Made by a program: the position numbers and the translations under genes. The notes under the pieces were generated by a model that saw nothing but the letters and a program-made list of their open reading frames with translations, was not told the DNA's origin and ran no database searches. Below are positions 1 through 9,540 of a stretch of 64,000 bases of DNA, piece by piece. The stretch's first letter is position 1. Each line of letters begins with the position of its first letter. Origin of the DNA: Sphingobium estronivorans (GTDB taxonomy: Bacteria; Pseudomonadota; Alphaproteobacteria; Sphingomonadales; Sphingomonadaceae); the NCBI RefSeq assembly GCF_008692605.1, contig NZ_LFCT01000020.1:1-64000 (forward strand). The letters are read 5' to 3'.

Positions 1-20
1 TCCGAATTTCCGGCACCACC

Positions 21-449
21 TCAGTCTGCGATGGGTCGGGTGCCAATGAGTGGATAGGCGAGGTCGAGCAGCCACCGCATCTTTTGGAGCGTTTTGGGCG
101 CACGCCCCTCGATCTCCAGGCGGGCAAGCCATTCATCAGCGATAGCCTTGAAGGTTTCTTCTGATTTGGCCTTTGCCTCGCGAACCTTGGCCTTCCGCAC
201 TTCAGCCGGGTCTTGCCCGTCCGCCAGCGCTTCTCGCGCCGCCGTTCTCTTCTCGCGAGCCTTAGCGAGAGACACTTCGGGGTAGCTGCCGAAGGAGAGC
301 GTCTTCTGTTTTCCGAGGAAGCTATAGTTCATCCGCCAGAGGCGGCCGCCGTTCTCCTTGACCAGAAGATACAGGCCCAAGCCATCGGTCAGCTTGTAGG
401 GCTTATCCTTTGATTTTGCTGCATTTATCGCCGTCACTGTGAGGGCCAT
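21..449 (-). pseudogene. P4-type tyrosine integrase, N-terminal fragment, probably frameshifted
   Basis: The fragment encodes the N-terminal arm-binding domain (DUF4102) and the start of the core-binding domain of a P4-family tyrosine recombinase. It begins MALTVTAINAAKSKDKPYKL and carries the family landmark LSFGSYPEVSLAKAR. Full-length relatives are about 400 residues and have the catalytic R-H-R-Y residues in the C-terminal half; none of that is present in frame. The reading frame stops at 21-23 after RPIAD. The +1 frame immediately reads EVVPEIR, which resembles the usual continuation after RPIAE, so a single-base insertion is likely. The start at 449 follows GGAGA at 457-461; an ATG at 452 is an alternative. 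The gene sits downstream of tRNA-Phe, the usual site for such elements. The rest lies outside the window, so pseudogene status is inferred from about 20 bases. Confidence 0.65.
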
Positions 450-450
450 C

Positions 451-486
451 ATGGTATCTCCGAAATGGCAAATTGCCGGATACCAT
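451..486. promoter_or_regulatory. Inverted repeat overlapping the integrase start
   Basis: ATGGTATC (451-458) and GATACCAT (479-486) form perfect 8-bp arms around a 20-nt spacer. A further ATACCAT lies at 491-497. The left arm overlaps the integrase ribosome-binding site and the first of its two ATGs, so it could be an operator or recombination-protein site. Its function is inferred from position only. Confidence 0.35.
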
Positions 487-622
487 GAAAATACCATGAT
501 CAGTGTGTGGCTGACAGTGCACCCCCGGGGACGTACGGGGACGATGGGCTATTCAAAAATCCAGGTTTTCCGCCATTTTCTAGACGGCGCTGGATGCTGC
601 TGGATGAGGAAAAAAGAACAAA

Positions 623-698
623 TGGTGCCCGGGGACGGAGTCGAACCGCCGACACTGCGATTTTCAGTCGCATGCTCTACCAACTGAGCTACCCGGGC
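623..698 (-). tRNA. tRNA-Phe (anticodon GAA)
   Basis: The 76-nt gene folds as a full cloverleaf. The acceptor stem is GCCCGGG with CCCGGGC, the D-arm is AGCTCAGTTGGTAGAGC, the anticodon loop CTGAAAA gives anticodon GAA, and the T-arm contains GGTTCGACTCC. The 3' CCA is encoded (623-625). It reads on the minus strand directly after yacG, and its 3' end faces the integrase fragment, which fits use of this tRNA end as an integration target. Confidence 0.97.
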
Positions 699-748
699 AC
701 GGGTACCGGCGAGGACCGCCGGCGCTTGGTGAGGCGTGCCTATAGGCA

Positions 749-943
749 TCAGTTCGGGGTGCTGTCTACCCCATCGTCGTCACTTTTTTTCATCTCGTCG
801 GCAGCGGGCGCTCCGGGGACGCGATAACCCTCGCCCAGCCATTGCAAAAGGTCGCGGTCGCGGCACGCCTTTCCGCAGAACGGACGGGTGTCGGGATGCG
901 AGGGCTGGCCACAGATCGGGCAGGAAGAGGCTTTAGGCGACAT
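749..943 (-). CDS. yacG: YacG zinc-ribbon protein
   Basis: This 64-residue protein has the paired cysteines of the YacG (DUF329) family: CPIC at residues 8-11 and FCGKAC at about 23-28, followed by DRDLLQWLGEGYRVPG. In E. coli YacG binds zinc and inhibits DNA gyrase. The acidic C-terminal tail is typical. The start overlaps the end of the preceding ribonuclease gene by 11 bases, indicating translational coupling as the last protein gene of an infA-maf-RNase-yacG operon that leads to tRNA-Phe. Confidence 0.9.
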   Translation of the reverse strand: MSPKASSCPICGQPSHPDTRPFCGKACRDRDLLQWLGEGYRVPGAPAADEMKKSDDDGVDSTPN

Positions 944-1922
944 GGCCGGCCGATATGGCGAGGGCAGGGTCCGCCTTCAAGCCGATCGAGCCGCCCCGGC
1001 GGCGCGCGAGTTGTTCGATCCAGTCGGTCGCCTTGTGCAGACGGTCGATGATCGCGGGGGCGGCCGTGATCGTTGCCGGCCCGCCATTGCCGTGGCGCTC
1101 GGCGCGGCGCAGCAGTGCAAGCGCCGCCGTTTCCACCGGATCGGCGCGGAGCAGTTCCATGAGGTTCATGCGCTCGCGGCGGCGGATGATCTGGATAAAG
1201 CCGAAACCGTTCACCGCCGTGCGCTCGAAGGGGAGAGACAGATATTTGTCGATCTGGGCGGAGGCGACGGCGCGTTCATCCTTGTTGTTCATCGTCGGCA
1301 GGTCGATGCCGATGGAACCGGTCAGGCCCATGCGGCGGATTGCCTGCGCCGCCAGTTTCGCACCCTTGGGGCCGAGCTTGGCGGGCGGCATGGAACCGTC
1401 GACGTCGATCAGGATCATCGCGGGCGTGGGAAAGATGCGCAGGGCCGCTTCCTCCGTGCCGATGTCGCCGGACATCGCCTCTTCCATGAGTTCGCTCCAG
1501 CCATGGGCTTCCAGCCGGTCTTCCTCATGCGCCGGGCACGGCACGATGGGGATGCCGGTCGCGCGGATGCGCTGGAGCAGGCTGGGAGCAGAATGCGCTT
1601 TCGATCCGGGCTGGGCGATGCGCGCCTTGGCGAGCTTGGCGCGGCCTTCCTCCGGGATCGCTTCGCGCAGGATTTCGAGCAGGACCGTCGCGCCTTCCGC
1701 GATTTTCGGCGGGATGGGCTCGACCAGCACTTCCTCGCCGGAAATCAGACGGGCAATGCCGCGCTTCTTCGGAATGACGGTGTGGGTCAGCTTGCCCTGT
1801 ATCACCGCGCCGGCGCGGGCGGTGTCGCCTTCACGCTCGATCTGCGCTTCGACCAGACGGCCCTTTTCGATCAGCGCCGCGCGGGCCTCGCCAATGCCTT
1901 CTTCATAAAGCCATTCGGCCAT
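933..1922 (-). CDS. Short RNase E/G family ribonuclease
   Basis: The 329-residue protein belongs to the RNase E/G family. It has an N-terminal region resembling the S1/OB part (MAEWLYEEGIGEARAALIE) and a catalytic DNase-I-like part with ILIDVDGSM at about residues 170-178 and IGIDLPTMNNKDER at about 203-216. It is far shorter than E. coli RNase E or RNase G (about 490 residues) and has no obvious Zn-link CPxC motif, so it may act in limited rRNA or tRNA trimming (inference). It lies between maf and yacG in the conserved alphaproteobacterial order. A longer RNase E is expected elsewhere in the genome. Confidence 0.8.
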   Translation of the reverse strand: MAEWLYEEGIGEARAALIEKGRLVEAQIEREGDTARAGAVIQGKLTHTVIPKKRGIARLISGEEVLVEPIPPKIAEGATVLLEILREAIPEEGRAKLAKARIAQPGSKAHSAPSLLQRIRATGIPIVPCPAHEEDRLEAHGWSELMEEAMSGDIGTEEAALRIFPTPAMILIDVDGSMPPAKLGPKGAKLAAQAIRRMGLTGSIGIDLPTMNNKDERAVASAQIDKYLSLPFERTAVNGFGFIQIIRRRERMNLMELLRADPVETAALALLRRAERHGNGGPATITAAPAIIDRLHKATDWIEQLARRRGGSIGLKADPALAISAGHVA

Positions 1923-1985
1923 GGGTATATTCCTGTTGGTCGGGATTGCCGAGCCGGGAAATGTGCCATTTCCCGCGCAATCCCT

Positions 1986-2558
1986 CTAGTCCAGTGGATA
2001 GCCCGCTGCCTTGAGCAGCGCGCGGGTTTCGTAAAGGGGCAGGCCCATGATCGCGCTATGGCTGCCCTGAATGGCGCGGATCAGGCCCGCGGCGCGACCC
2101 TGGATCGCATAGCCGCCTGCCTTGCCGTGCCATTCCCCGGACGCGATATAGGCCTCGATCTCGGCACGGTCGAGGCGTTTGAAGGTCACGACGTTGGTCG
2201 AGAGGCGGTGGCGGGCCTTCCCCTCCGCATCGATCAGGGTGATGGCGCTGAGGACGCGGTGGCGGCGGCCGGAAAGAAGGTCGAGGCATAGGCGCGCTTC
2301 GGCTTCGCTTTCCGTCTTGGGAAGGATGCGGCGCCCGGCGGCCACCACCGTATCGCCGGAAAGGACCAGCGCGCCCGGATGGCGGGCAACCACCAACGCG
2401 CCCTTGTCGGCAGCGACGCGCGCAGCATAGGCGGCGGGCATTTCGCCCTTCAGGGGGGTTTCGTCAAGATCGGCCGGGTCCACCGCATCGGGGGACACGC
2501 CGATCTGGCCCAGAAGGTCACGCCGTCTGGGAGAAGCCGAAGCAAGGATAAGCCGCAT
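1986..2558 (-). CDS. maf: Maf family nucleotide pyrophosphatase
   Basis: The 190-residue protein opens with LILASASPRRRDLLGQIG, the Maf signature. It continues with the DLDETP segment and LSGDTVVA, which holds the catalytic Asp. Maf proteins hydrolyse non-canonical or modified nucleoside triphosphates and were first linked to septum formation. The ATG lies 12 bases downstream of the infA stop, so the two genes are surely cotranscribed. The length is normal for the family. Confidence 0.92.
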   Translation of the reverse strand: MRLILASASPRRRDLLGQIGVSPDAVDPADLDETPLKGEMPAAYAARVAADKGALVVARHPGALVLSGDTVVAAGRRILPKTESEAEARLCLDLLSGRRHRVLSAITLIDAEGKARHRLSTNVVTFKRLDRAEIEAYIASGEWHGKAGGYAIQGRAAGLIRAIQGSHSAIMGLPLYETRALLKAAGYPLD

Positions 2559-2570
2559 GGGAAAAGCGGC

Positions 2571-2789
2571 TTATTTGAATCGGTAAGTGATCCGACCCTT
2601 GGTCAGGTCGTAGGGGGTCAGCTCGACCAGCACTTCGTCGCCCACCAGCACGCGGATGCGGTTCTTGCGCATCTTGCCAGCGGTGTGGCCGAGGATCTCA
2701 TGATCATTTTCAAGCCGCACACGGAACATGGCGTTGGGGAGAAGCTCCACAACCTGTCCGCGCATTTCCAGTAGTTCTTCTTTTGCCAT
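2571..2789 (-). CDS. infA: Translation initiation factor IF-1
   Basis: The 72-residue product is a complete IF-1: [20 protein letters not shown] through an S1-like OB fold to the C-terminal [10 protein letters not shown]-1 binds the ribosomal A site during initiation. The ATG at 2789 gives exactly the standard length; an upstream in-frame extension to 2831 has no family support. It heads the infA-maf-RNase-yacG-tRNA-Phe transcription unit. Confidence 0.97.
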   Translation of the reverse strand: MAKEELLEMRGQVVELLPNAMFRVRLENDHEILGHTAGKMRKNRIRVLVGDEVLVELTPYDLTKGRITYRFK

Positions 2790-2848
2790 AATATCCTGGG
2801 AAGTCGAAAAATCGCGCCGCCATAGCGCCAAAATGTCGAAAAAGAAAG

Positions 2849-4138
2849 TCAGGCTGAAACACCGAATGCATCGCCGGCTTTCCGGAGCACCGCGAAGACG
2901 CGATCGAGTTGATCTGCGTCAAGGCAATAGGGTGGCATCAGATAGATGGTGTTGCCCAGCGGACGCAGCAAGAGGCCCTGTTCCCCGGCAAAGGCCCGCA
3001 GGCGCGGCGCGAGGTCGGAGAGGTAGCCCGCGTCCGGCGTCATCAGGTCGATGGCGATGACGGTGCCCAATTGGCGCGGATGGGCGAAGGCGGGATGTTC
3101 GGCCAATTTGTCGAGGCGCTGTTCCAGACCCCGTGCCAGAGTCGCGATGCGGCCCAGCACATCCTCCTCGCGCCAGATGGCGAGATTGGCGGCAGCGGCG
3201 GCGCAGGCGATGGCGTTCGCGGTGTAACTGCTCGAATGGTAGAAAAGGCGCGCCCGGTCGGTGGATTTATGCGCCTCGAAAATGCGCGACGTCGCGAGTG
3301 TCGCCGCAAGCGGGATCGCGCCGCCGGTGATACCCTTGGCCACCGCCATGATGTCCGGCACCACCCCCGCCTGCTCACAAGCGAACAGCGTGCCGGTGCG
3401 ACCCCAGCCGGTCATCACCTCATCCGCGATGAACAGGACGTCGTGGCGCGCGCAGATCGCCGCCATCTCGCGCAGGACCCATGCGGGATAGATCAGCATC
3501 CCTCCCGCACCCAGGATCAGCGGTTCGACGATGAAGGCGGCGGGCTGTTGCGCGCAGGCGGCCTCCAGCGCGTCGAGCGTCGCCTGTTCCTGCCCCTCAT
3601 GGGGGAAGGGGATCGTATCGACATCGAACAGCAGCGGGGTCCAGGCGGCGTTATAGACCCCGCGTTCGCCCACCGACATGGTACCGATGGTGTCGCCATG
3701 GTAGCCGTGCTGGAGGACGAGAATGCGATGGCGCGGCGCGGCCAAGCCGTCCAAAGCCAGATTATGCCAATAGCCGAGCGCCATTTTCAGCGCGACCTCG
3801 ACCGCCGTGGAACCGCTGTCGGAGAAGAATATATGGGCGAGCGGGTCACGGTCTGCCGCCTTGGGAGCGAGGTCGATCAGGCCCCGCGCGACCTCTTCCG
3901 CCGGTTCATGGGTGTATCCCGCAAAGATGAGCTGGTCGAGCTTGCCCGCCTGTTCCGCAATGGCCGCCGCGATCCGGGGATGGCAATGCCCATGGGTCGT
4001 CACCCACCAGCTGGAAATGCCGTCGATCAGCGTGCCGCCATCGGCCAGATGCAGCAAAGCCCCCTCCGCCTTGACGACGTGGGGGATCGGCTCATTCAGA
4101 CCGTGTTGGAAAAAGGGGTGCCAGACAGGGGAGGTCAT
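2849..4138 (-). CDS. bioA: Adenosylmethionine-8-amino-7-oxononanoate aminotransferase
   Basis: The 429-residue PLP enzyme converts 8-amino-7-oxononanoate (KAPA) to 7,8-diaminopelargonic acid using SAM as amino donor, the third step of biotin synthesis. Family features are the N-terminal [22 protein letters not shown], the [12 protein letters not shown] segment, [14 protein letters not shown], and the PLP lysine in AVAKGITGG (about residue 268). Length and start fit BioA. It lies 59 bases upstream of infA on the same strand and about 3 kb from bioF-bioD, so the biotin genes are split. bioB and bioC are not in the window. Confidence 0.95.
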   Translation of the reverse strand: MTSPVWHPFFQHGLNEPIPHVVKAEGALLHLADGGTLIDGISSWWVTTHGHCHPRIAAAIAEQAGKLDQLIFAGYTHEPAEEVARGLIDLAPKAADRDPLAHIFFSDSGSTAVEVALKMALGYWHNLALDGLAAPRHRILVLQHGYHGDTIGTMSVGERGVYNAAWTPLLFDVDTIPFPHEGQEQATLDALEAACAQQPAAFIVEPLILGAGGMLIYPAWVLREMAAICARHDVLFIADEVMTGWGRTGTLFACEQAGVVPDIMAVAKGITGGAIPLAATLATSRIFEAHKSTDRARLFYHSSSYTANAIACAAAAANLAIWREEDVLGRIATLARGLEQRLDKLAEHPAFAHPRQLGTVIAIDLMTPDAGYLSDLAPRLRAFAGEQGLLLRPLGNTIYLMPPYCLDADQLDRVFAVLRKAGDAFGVSA

Positions 4139-4207
4139 AGCGGCTGCTTAAGCCCATGACCTCCCCCTCTGCAATGTCCGTCTTATCGCACGGCGCCGCG
4201 CGGGCTA

Positions 4208-4630
4208 TTACTGTTGCGGTGCAGCCGGAGCCGCATCGGCGGCCGGCGCCGCTGGAGCCGCCGCAGCCGGAGCGGCCGCCTGGATTTTCTGCTGGAGCGC
4301 CGGATCAGCGGCTGCCGCCTGGCCGATCTGGTTGAATTTTTCCGGCGGCATGCCCGACGCCTGAAGCGCCGCCAGCATCTTGGGCTGCTTGTCGGCAGCC
4401 GCGATCGAGCTGTCCTGCTGAATCTTCGTCACTTCGACAGCGGCGGCGGCGAACTGCTTGATTTCAGCATCGGTGAAAGCGGTGGCGCCCGCAGCGGGGG
4501 CAGCCTGCGCCGGAGCGGCCTGAGCCGGGGCTGCGGGAGCGGCGGCGCCCTGCGCCAGAGCCGGCGCCGCAACGGCCAGTGCGATGGACGCGGCAGCGGA
4601 TTTCAGAAGAATGTTGTTCAGACCCGTCAA
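4208..4630 (-). CDS. DUF4168 domain protein, exported, Ala/Pro-rich
   Basis: The product of about 140 residues has a signal peptide (NILLKSAAASIALAVAAPA, cleavage near ALA-Q), an Ala/Pro-rich linker, the DUF4168 helical domain (FTDAEIKQFAAAAVEVTKIQ ... MPPEKFNQIGQAAAADPALQ) and an Ala/Pro tail. I choose the TTG at 4630 because GAGGAG lies 7 bases before it; an upstream TTG at 4645 would place that Shine-Dalgarno sequence inside the gene. It is probably periplasmic. The role is unknown. The low-complexity ends suggest a flexible envelope protein. Confidence 0.8.
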   Translation of the reverse strand: MTGLNNILLKSAAASIALAVAAPALAQGAAAPAAPAQAAPAQAAPAAGATAFTDAEIKQFAAAAVEVTKIQQDSSIAAADKQPKMLAALQASGMPPEKFNQIGQAAAADPALQQKIQAAAPAAAAPAAPAADAAPAAPQQ

Positions 4631-4800
4631 AATACTTCTCCTCAACTTTACCCGACCAAGCTGTGGAAGAGCGGAAACGGTTTAAAGAGGCTTCCGGCAA
4701 AGCGTTGCATTTAAGAGACAGTCAACGAGGAAAATGCAATTGATCGCTGGAGTCGAACGATCCACCGCCGGCGCCCATCATTGCCTTACCGAAATGGAAA

Positions 4801-4828
4801 GGAGGCAGGATTCGCGAAACCCGCCTCC
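4801..4828 (-). terminator. Candidate terminator of the M13 peptidase gene
   Basis: Read on the minus strand, GGAGGCGGGTT pairs with AATCCTGCCTCC around a short loop, with one G-T pair, followed by TTTCC. It starts nine bases after the M13 gene stop. The U tract is weak, so this may be only moderately efficient. Confidence 0.5.
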
Positions 4829-4836
4829 CTCCCCTA

Positions 4837-6864
4837 TTACCAGATCTTCACGCGATCCTGCGGTGCGAGATAGATTTTCCCGCCCGGCTGCGGCTTGAAG
4901 GCTGAATACCATTGGTCGAAATTCCGCACGGTATCGGCGCGATATTGCGACGGCGAATGCGGGTCGGTGACGAGTCGCTGGCGCAGATTGGGCTCGCGAT
5001 AATTGCGCCGCCACACCTGCGCCCAGCCCAGGAAGAAGCGTTCATCGCCGCTCGTGCCGTCGATCACCGGCGCAGGCTTGCCGCCCAGCGAGGCGTGATA
5101 GGCGTCCAGCGCCACCGCGACTCCGGCCAGATCGCCAATATTCTCGCCCAGCGTGAAGGCGCCCTTCACATGCGCGCCCGGGAAGGGTTCATAGGCGTCA
5201 TATTGCTTGACGAGCTTGTCGGTCAGCGCCTTGAAATTGGCGACGTCCTGATCGCTCCACCATTGGTTGAGCTTGCCGGTCTCGTCATATTTCGCGCCCT
5301 GATCGTCGAAATGATGGCTGAGCTCATGGCCGATCACCGCGCCGATGCCGCCATAGTTCACCGCCGGGTCGGCATGCGGATCGAAGAAGGGCGGTTGCAG
5401 GATGGCGGCGGGGAAGACGATCTCCACCATGCCGAAATTGGCATAGGCGTTGATCTCCATCGGGGTCATGCCCCATTCCCAGCGATAGATGGGCTTGCCG
5501 AGCTTGCCCATCTGATAGTCGAATTCAAACTGGTTCGACCGCAACGCATTGCCGAACAGATCGTCCCGCTTCACCGTCAGGCCCGCATAATCGCGCCATT
5601 TGTCGGGATAGCCGATCTTGGGCGTGAAGGCGGCCAGCTTCTTGTGGGCACGGGCCTTGGCGGCGTCGCTCATCCAGCTGAGGCCGTCGATGCGGCGGCC
5701 CATGGCCGCGATCACATTCCTGACCAGCTGATCCATCGCCGCCTTGGTTTCGGGCGGGAAATATTGGGCGACATAGACCTTGCCGACTTCCTCGCCCATG
5801 GAGGCTTTGAGGAAATCCACCGCGCGTTTCCAACGGGCCTCGCGCTCGGGCGTGCCGGAGAGGGTGGTGCCGTAGAAAGCGAAATCGGCGTTGGCGATAT
5901 TGTCGGGCAACTGATCGGCAAAGCTGTGCAGCGTGCGCAGCAGCAGCGCGTCCTTCAGCACGCCGATCGGCGCCTTGGCAATCAGCGCGGCTTCGCCGGT
6001 GACGGCGCTGGGTTGCGACACCAACAGGTCTTTGGGGCCAAGCTTGTTGGCCGCGAAATAGGCGGTGAAGTCGAAGCCCGGCGCCGCCTTCTGCAAGTCC
6101 GCCAGCGTCATCTTGTTATAGGTCTTGTCGGCGTCGCGGCTGTCGACCTGGGTCCAGTGGACTTTGGCGATGTCCGTTTCAAAGGCCATCAGCGCGGCGG
6201 CGCGGGCCTTGGCGTCGGCTTCCCCGGCGAGGGTCAGCATCTGTTCGAGATGCGCGACATAGGCGGTGCGGATCGCCGCCATCTTCGCATCGGGTTCCAG
6301 ATAGAAATCGCGGTCTGGCAGGCCCAACCCATCCTGATGCAGCACGAGGATGTAGGTTTCGGGGTCCTTGTCGTCCTGATTGACATAGAAGCCGAAGGGC
6401 CCGTCAATGCCGGCGCGGGCAGCCTCGGCAGCGAGCGTCGCATAGCCCGCCCTGTCCTTGATACCCTTGATCTTCGCGATCCACGGCCTGGCGGGGGTCA
6501 GGCCCTTTTTCTCGACGGTGGCGGCGTCGAGATAGCTGGCATAGGCATTGCCGATCTTGCTGTTGGGATCGTTCCGCGCTGCGTCGAGAATGCCCCTGGT
6601 CCGTTCCCGCGACAGGTCGTCCAGCGTGTTGAACGCGCCATAGTTGGACTTGTCCGCCGGAATCGGCGTGTTCTTCGCCCATGTGCCATTGGCGTAATCG
6701 TAGAAATCGTCGCCGGGCTTCACCGACCTGTCCATGCCGGCCGTATCGAAACCATAGCTGCCGTAGGTCGGTTTTGCCGCGCTCTGTTGCGCAGGATCGG
6801 TCTGCGCGACGGACGCGCCAGCAGCCAGCGCAACCGCCGCTGCGCCGAGGAGGAGATATTTCAT
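4837..6864 (-). CDS. M13 family zinc metallopeptidase (neprilysin-like)
   Basis: The 675-residue exported protein begins MKYLLLGAAAVALAAGASVA, a signal peptide. The M13 N-terminal domain (SYGFDTAGMDRSVKPGDDFY) is followed by the catalytic half. There I see NAYANFGMVEIVFPAAILQP, the zinc motif HELSH near residue 513, and the third zinc ligand motif GENIGDLAGV about 60 residues later. The C-terminal APQDRVKIW is the usual M13 ending. It should cleave small peptides in the periplasm. ATG 6864 is chosen over an upstream ATG at 6912 because it places the signal peptide at the N-terminus. Confidence 0.92.
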   Translation of the reverse strand: MKYLLLGAAAVALAAGASVAQTDPAQQSAAKPTYGSYGFDTAGMDRSVKPGDDFYDYANGTWAKNTPIPADKSNYGAFNTLDDLSRERTRGILDAARNDPNSKIGNAYASYLDAATVEKKGLTPARPWIAKIKGIKDRAGYATLAAEAARAGIDGPFGFYVNQDDKDPETYILVLHQDGLGLPDRDFYLEPDAKMAAIRTAYVAHLEQMLTLAGEADAKARAAALMAFETDIAKVHWTQVDSRDADKTYNKMTLADLQKAAPGFDFTAYFAANKLGPKDLLVSQPSAVTGEAALIAKAPIGVLKDALLLRTLHSFADQLPDNIANADFAFYGTTLSGTPEREARWKRAVDFLKASMGEEVGKVYVAQYFPPETKAAMDQLVRNVIAAMGRRIDGLSWMSDAAKARAHKKLAAFTPKIGYPDKWRDYAGLTVKRDDLFGNALRSNQFEFDYQMGKLGKPIYRWEWGMTPMEINAYANFGMVEIVFPAAILQPPFFDPHADPAVNYGGIGAVIGHELSHHFDDQGAKYDETGKLNQWWSDQDVANFKALTDKLVKQYDAYEPFPGAHVKGAFTLGENIGDLAGVAVALDAYHASLGGKPAPVIDGTSGDERFFLGWAQVWRRNYREPNLRQRLVTDPHSPSQYRADTVRNFDQWYSAFKPQPGGKIYLAPQDRVKIW

Positions 6865-7021
6865 CAAAGCTTTCCCTTGCTTCATTTGGTCAGGGCACGC
6901 GGACGCGCCCATGATGGCCGGGAGTTGAGCGCCTCAAGGCGGCGATGTCCATGTCGTTGGTCGAAAAATCTCAGGCGCTTGCGGCTTGGGCAAAAGAGCA
7001 GCTGCGCTCCTGCGCAATGCC

Positions 7022-7636
7022 TCAGGGCAGGCGGATGGCCGACGCGAACGCTGTCCGGAGCGCGCTCGCATCCAGCGGATCGAGATGCGGCAAACGGCCA
7101 AGGCACGGCACCTTGCCCAGCGCCGGAATGATCCGTTCATTCTCCGCATGCGGATCGCCGATGAACACGATCCCCGCAATCGCTATCGCCCGCGCCCGCA
7201 AGGCCTCGATGCTGAGCAGGCTGTGGTTGATCGTGCCCAGCCCGGTCCGGGCACAGAGGATGACCGGCGCACCCCAATGCGCGAACAGGTCGATCATCAA
7301 CACCGTCTCGCTGACCGGCACCATCAGTCCGCCCGCGCCCTCCACCACCAGCGGGCCGTCGACCTTCGGCAAGGCCAGAGCGTCGAGGCCGATCTCCACC
7401 CCGTCGATCCGCGCCGCCAGATGGGGCGATGCGGGGGTGGTCAGGCGGTAGGCTTCGGGCAGGATGCGCGACGGCGGAAGCCCGGACAGCGCGGCCACCC
7501 GTTCCTTGTCGCCTTCGGGGTCGATGCCCGCCTGAACCGGCTTCCAATAATGCGCGCCCAGCGCTCCCGCGAGGCCCGCCGCGAACACCGTCTTGCCGAT
7601 ATCGGTATCGGTGCCGGTGACGACCAAGACGCTCAT
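7022..7636 (-). CDS. bioD: Dethiobiotin synthetase
   Basis: The 204-residue ATP-dependent enzyme closes the ureido ring of dethiobiotin from diaminopelargonate and CO2. The P-loop is GTDTDIGKT (residues 8-16). WKPVQAG and [11 protein letters not shown] are the other family motifs. Its ATG overlaps the bioF stop by four bases, so the pair is translationally coupled. The length is slightly short (E. coli 225) but the domain looks complete. Confidence 0.95.
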   Translation of the reverse strand: MSVLVVTGTDTDIGKTVFAAGLAGALGAHYWKPVQAGIDPEGDKERVAALSGLPPSRILPEAYRLTTPASPHLAARIDGVEIGLDALALPKVDGPLVVEGAGGLMVPVSETVLMIDLFAHWGAPVILCARTGLGTINHSLLSIEALRARAIAIAGIVFIGDPHAENERIIPALGKVPCLGRLPHLDPLDASALRTAFASAIRLP

Positions 7637-8757
7637 GCCGCCACCCGCAGCAAGGCCTCACCCAGCGCGGCGATGTCGGCGCGCCCGACATTCAGGGTCA
7701 GCGAAATGCGCAGGCGGCTGGTGCCGGGCGGCACGGTCGGCGGGCGGATGCCTCGCACGTCGAATCCAGCCTCCTGCAAGGCGGCGGCGGCAGCCATGGC
7801 GCGGCGGTCCTCCCCCAAAATGACCGGGATGATCTGGCTGCGCGGCGCGGGCAGGCCAAGCGGGGCGCAGATCACTTCGCTGGCGTCGACCTGCAACGTC
7901 TTCAATCGGTCGCGCAGGTCGCCCGCCTGTTCGATCCGGTCGAGCGCCGCCGACACCGCCACCGCCATCAGCGGCGAGGGCGCGGTCGAGAAGATAAAGG
8001 CCCGCGCCCGGTTGATGAGATAGTCGATCAGGATGCGCGGCCCGCAGATCAGCGCGCCCTCCACCCCCATCGCCTTGCCGCAAGTGTGCAGCGTCACGAC
8101 ATTGTGCAGGCCGTCCAGCCCTGCGGACAGGCCGCGTCCCGACGGACCGAAAACCCCTGTCCCATGCGCTTCGTCGAGGATCAGCATGGCGTCATGCTTC
8201 GCCGCCAGCATCGCCAGATCATGCAACGGCGCCATGTCGCCATCCATGGAATAGAGCGTCTCGACCGCGATCCACACGCGGCCCTTGCCGCCTTCCTGCC
8301 GCCACGCGACGATCAGGTCGGCAAAGCTCTGCACCTCATTATGGCGGGCGAACACCGTCACCGCCTTCGACATGCGGATGCCGTCATGGACGCTGGCGTG
8401 GATCAGCTCGTCCGCGACGATCAGGTCGCCGCGCTGCGGCAGGGTGGAGAACAGCGCCAGATTGGCGGCAAAACCGTTCGCCATGAACAGCGCGGCCTGG
8501 GTGCGGAAGAAGGCGGCGGCCTTGGCCTCCAGCCCCTCATGTTCGGGCGCGTTGCCGCGCAGCAGGCGCGATCCGCCCGACCCCACCGGCACGCCCCGCG
8601 CCACGGCGTCGGCCACCGCCTGGCCGATGATCGGATCGCCGGCGAGACCGAGATAGTCGTTGGAGGCGAAGTCCCGCCCGGAACGGGGAATCAGACGGCG
8701 CAACCGGCCGCGCTTCTCCAGCGCCGCGAGCTGCGAACGGAAAGGTTCGCTGGTCAT
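7633..8757 (-). CDS. bioF: 8-amino-7-oxononanoate synthase
   Basis: This PLP enzyme condenses pimeloyl thioester with alanine to KAPA. The 374-residue product has [44 protein letters not shown] and the PLP lysine in [12 protein letters not shown]. The sequence around the lysine differs from the E. coli enzyme but lies within the alpha-oxoamine synthase range. ATG 8757 is chosen; a longer frame to 8799 lacks family sequence. It is the first gene of a bioF-bioD operon, with bioA about 3 kb further downstream. Confidence 0.94.
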   Translation of the reverse strand: MTSEPFRSQLAALEKRGRLRRLIPRSGRDFASNDYLGLAGDPIIGQAVADAVARGVPVGSGGSRLLRGNAPEHEGLEAKAAAFFRTQAALFMANGFAANLALFSTLPQRGDLIVADELIHASVHDGIRMSKAVTVFARHNEVQSFADLIVAWRQEGGKGRVWIAVETLYSMDGDMAPLHDLAMLAAKHDAMLILDEAHGTGVFGPSGRGLSAGLDGLHNVVTLHTCGKAMGVEGALICGPRILIDYLINRARAFIFSTAPSPLMAVAVSAALDRIEQAGDLRDRLKTLQVDASEVICAPLGLPAPRSQIIPVILGEDRRAMAAAAALQEAGFDVRGIRPPTVPPGTSRLRISLTLNVGRADIAALGEALLRVAA

Positions 8758-8859
8758 GGCGAGCCTATAGGCCTTCGCGCCATGACCGGGCAAGCGCACC
8801 CCCTCTTTATTGCCGGGCCGCTCATTCCTTCCCCGGACAGGGCCCGAAGGATGGGGCCT

Positions 8860-9540
8860 TTAGAAAGAGAAGCTCAACGAGAAGGAGGCGACATTGTCGT
8901 TGCTGTCGTCGGCATCGGGACGGAAACCATGCTGGTGCAGATAGCCGATTTCCGCATTCACATTCCTGGCGACCGGCGTGGTGATGGCGATCAGGTTGCG
9001 CATCCGTTCCTCACCCTCGACGCGCTGAAAGCTGGTGGTGTTGAGATCGATGAAGCTCTCATGGCTCAGCACCAGCGCGGTCTTGCCGCCTTCCCTGAAC
9101 GGCAGCACATATTTGACATAGGGGCGAAACCGCCAGGCCGTGCCGTCGATCCCCTCGCGCCAGCGCTCCTCCAGACGCAGACGGGCGCTGAGCTGGCCGG
9201 GGCCGATCTTCACGATATTGTCGAACGTCACCTGCTGGCGACCGCGATGCTCCATCACCGAAAAATCGCCGCCATTATATTGCGGGTCATGGGTGTAGCC
9301 CGCCCAGATCGTCACCCGCTTGTTCAGCTTGTAGCCGATCAGCGAGTTCATCTCGACTTCGTACAGCCCATCGCGGTCATTGCTGAACCGACCGACAACC
9401 TCCTGTGAAAAGCGCCAGCGATCGCTGAGCTTCACCGTCGCGCTGGCGGTGGTCCAGATTTGTCCGTCCTCGCTGGCATGGGCCATGACAGGCAGGCTCA
9501 AGGCGATACAAGCGGTGGTTAGTTTCAGGCGCAACGACAT
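8860..9540 (-). CDS. DUF2490 outer-membrane beta-barrel protein
   Basis: The 226-residue protein has a signal peptide (LKLTTACIALSLPVMAHA) followed by alternating amphipathic strands of the DUF2490 type (DRWRFSQEVVGRFSNDRDGL, TIWAGYTHDP). It ends in FSLSFSF, a terminal-Phe signal typical of BAM-inserted barrels. It is therefore probably a small outer-membrane barrel; the function is unknown. The gene starts at ATG 9540 and appears monocistronic, facing away from hppA's 3' end. Confidence 0.82.
   Translation of the reverse strand: MSLRLKLTTACIALSLPVMAHASEDGQIWTTASATVKLSDRWRFSQEVVGRFSNDRDGLYEVEMNSLIGYKLNKRVTIWAGYTHDPQYNGGDFSVMEHRGRQQVTFDNIVKIGPGQLSARLRLEERWREGIDGTAWRFRPYVKYVLPFREGGKTALVLSHESFIDLNTTSFQRVEGEERMRNLIAITTPVARNVNAEIGYLHQHGFRPDADDSNDNVASFSLSFSF

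Noticed and set aside
517-533. Second partial copy of the tRNA-Phe 3' end as an attachment repeat
   Set aside because: GTGCACCCCCGGGGACG resembles the tRNA end only over about ten GC-rich bases; too short and imperfect to call an att repeat.
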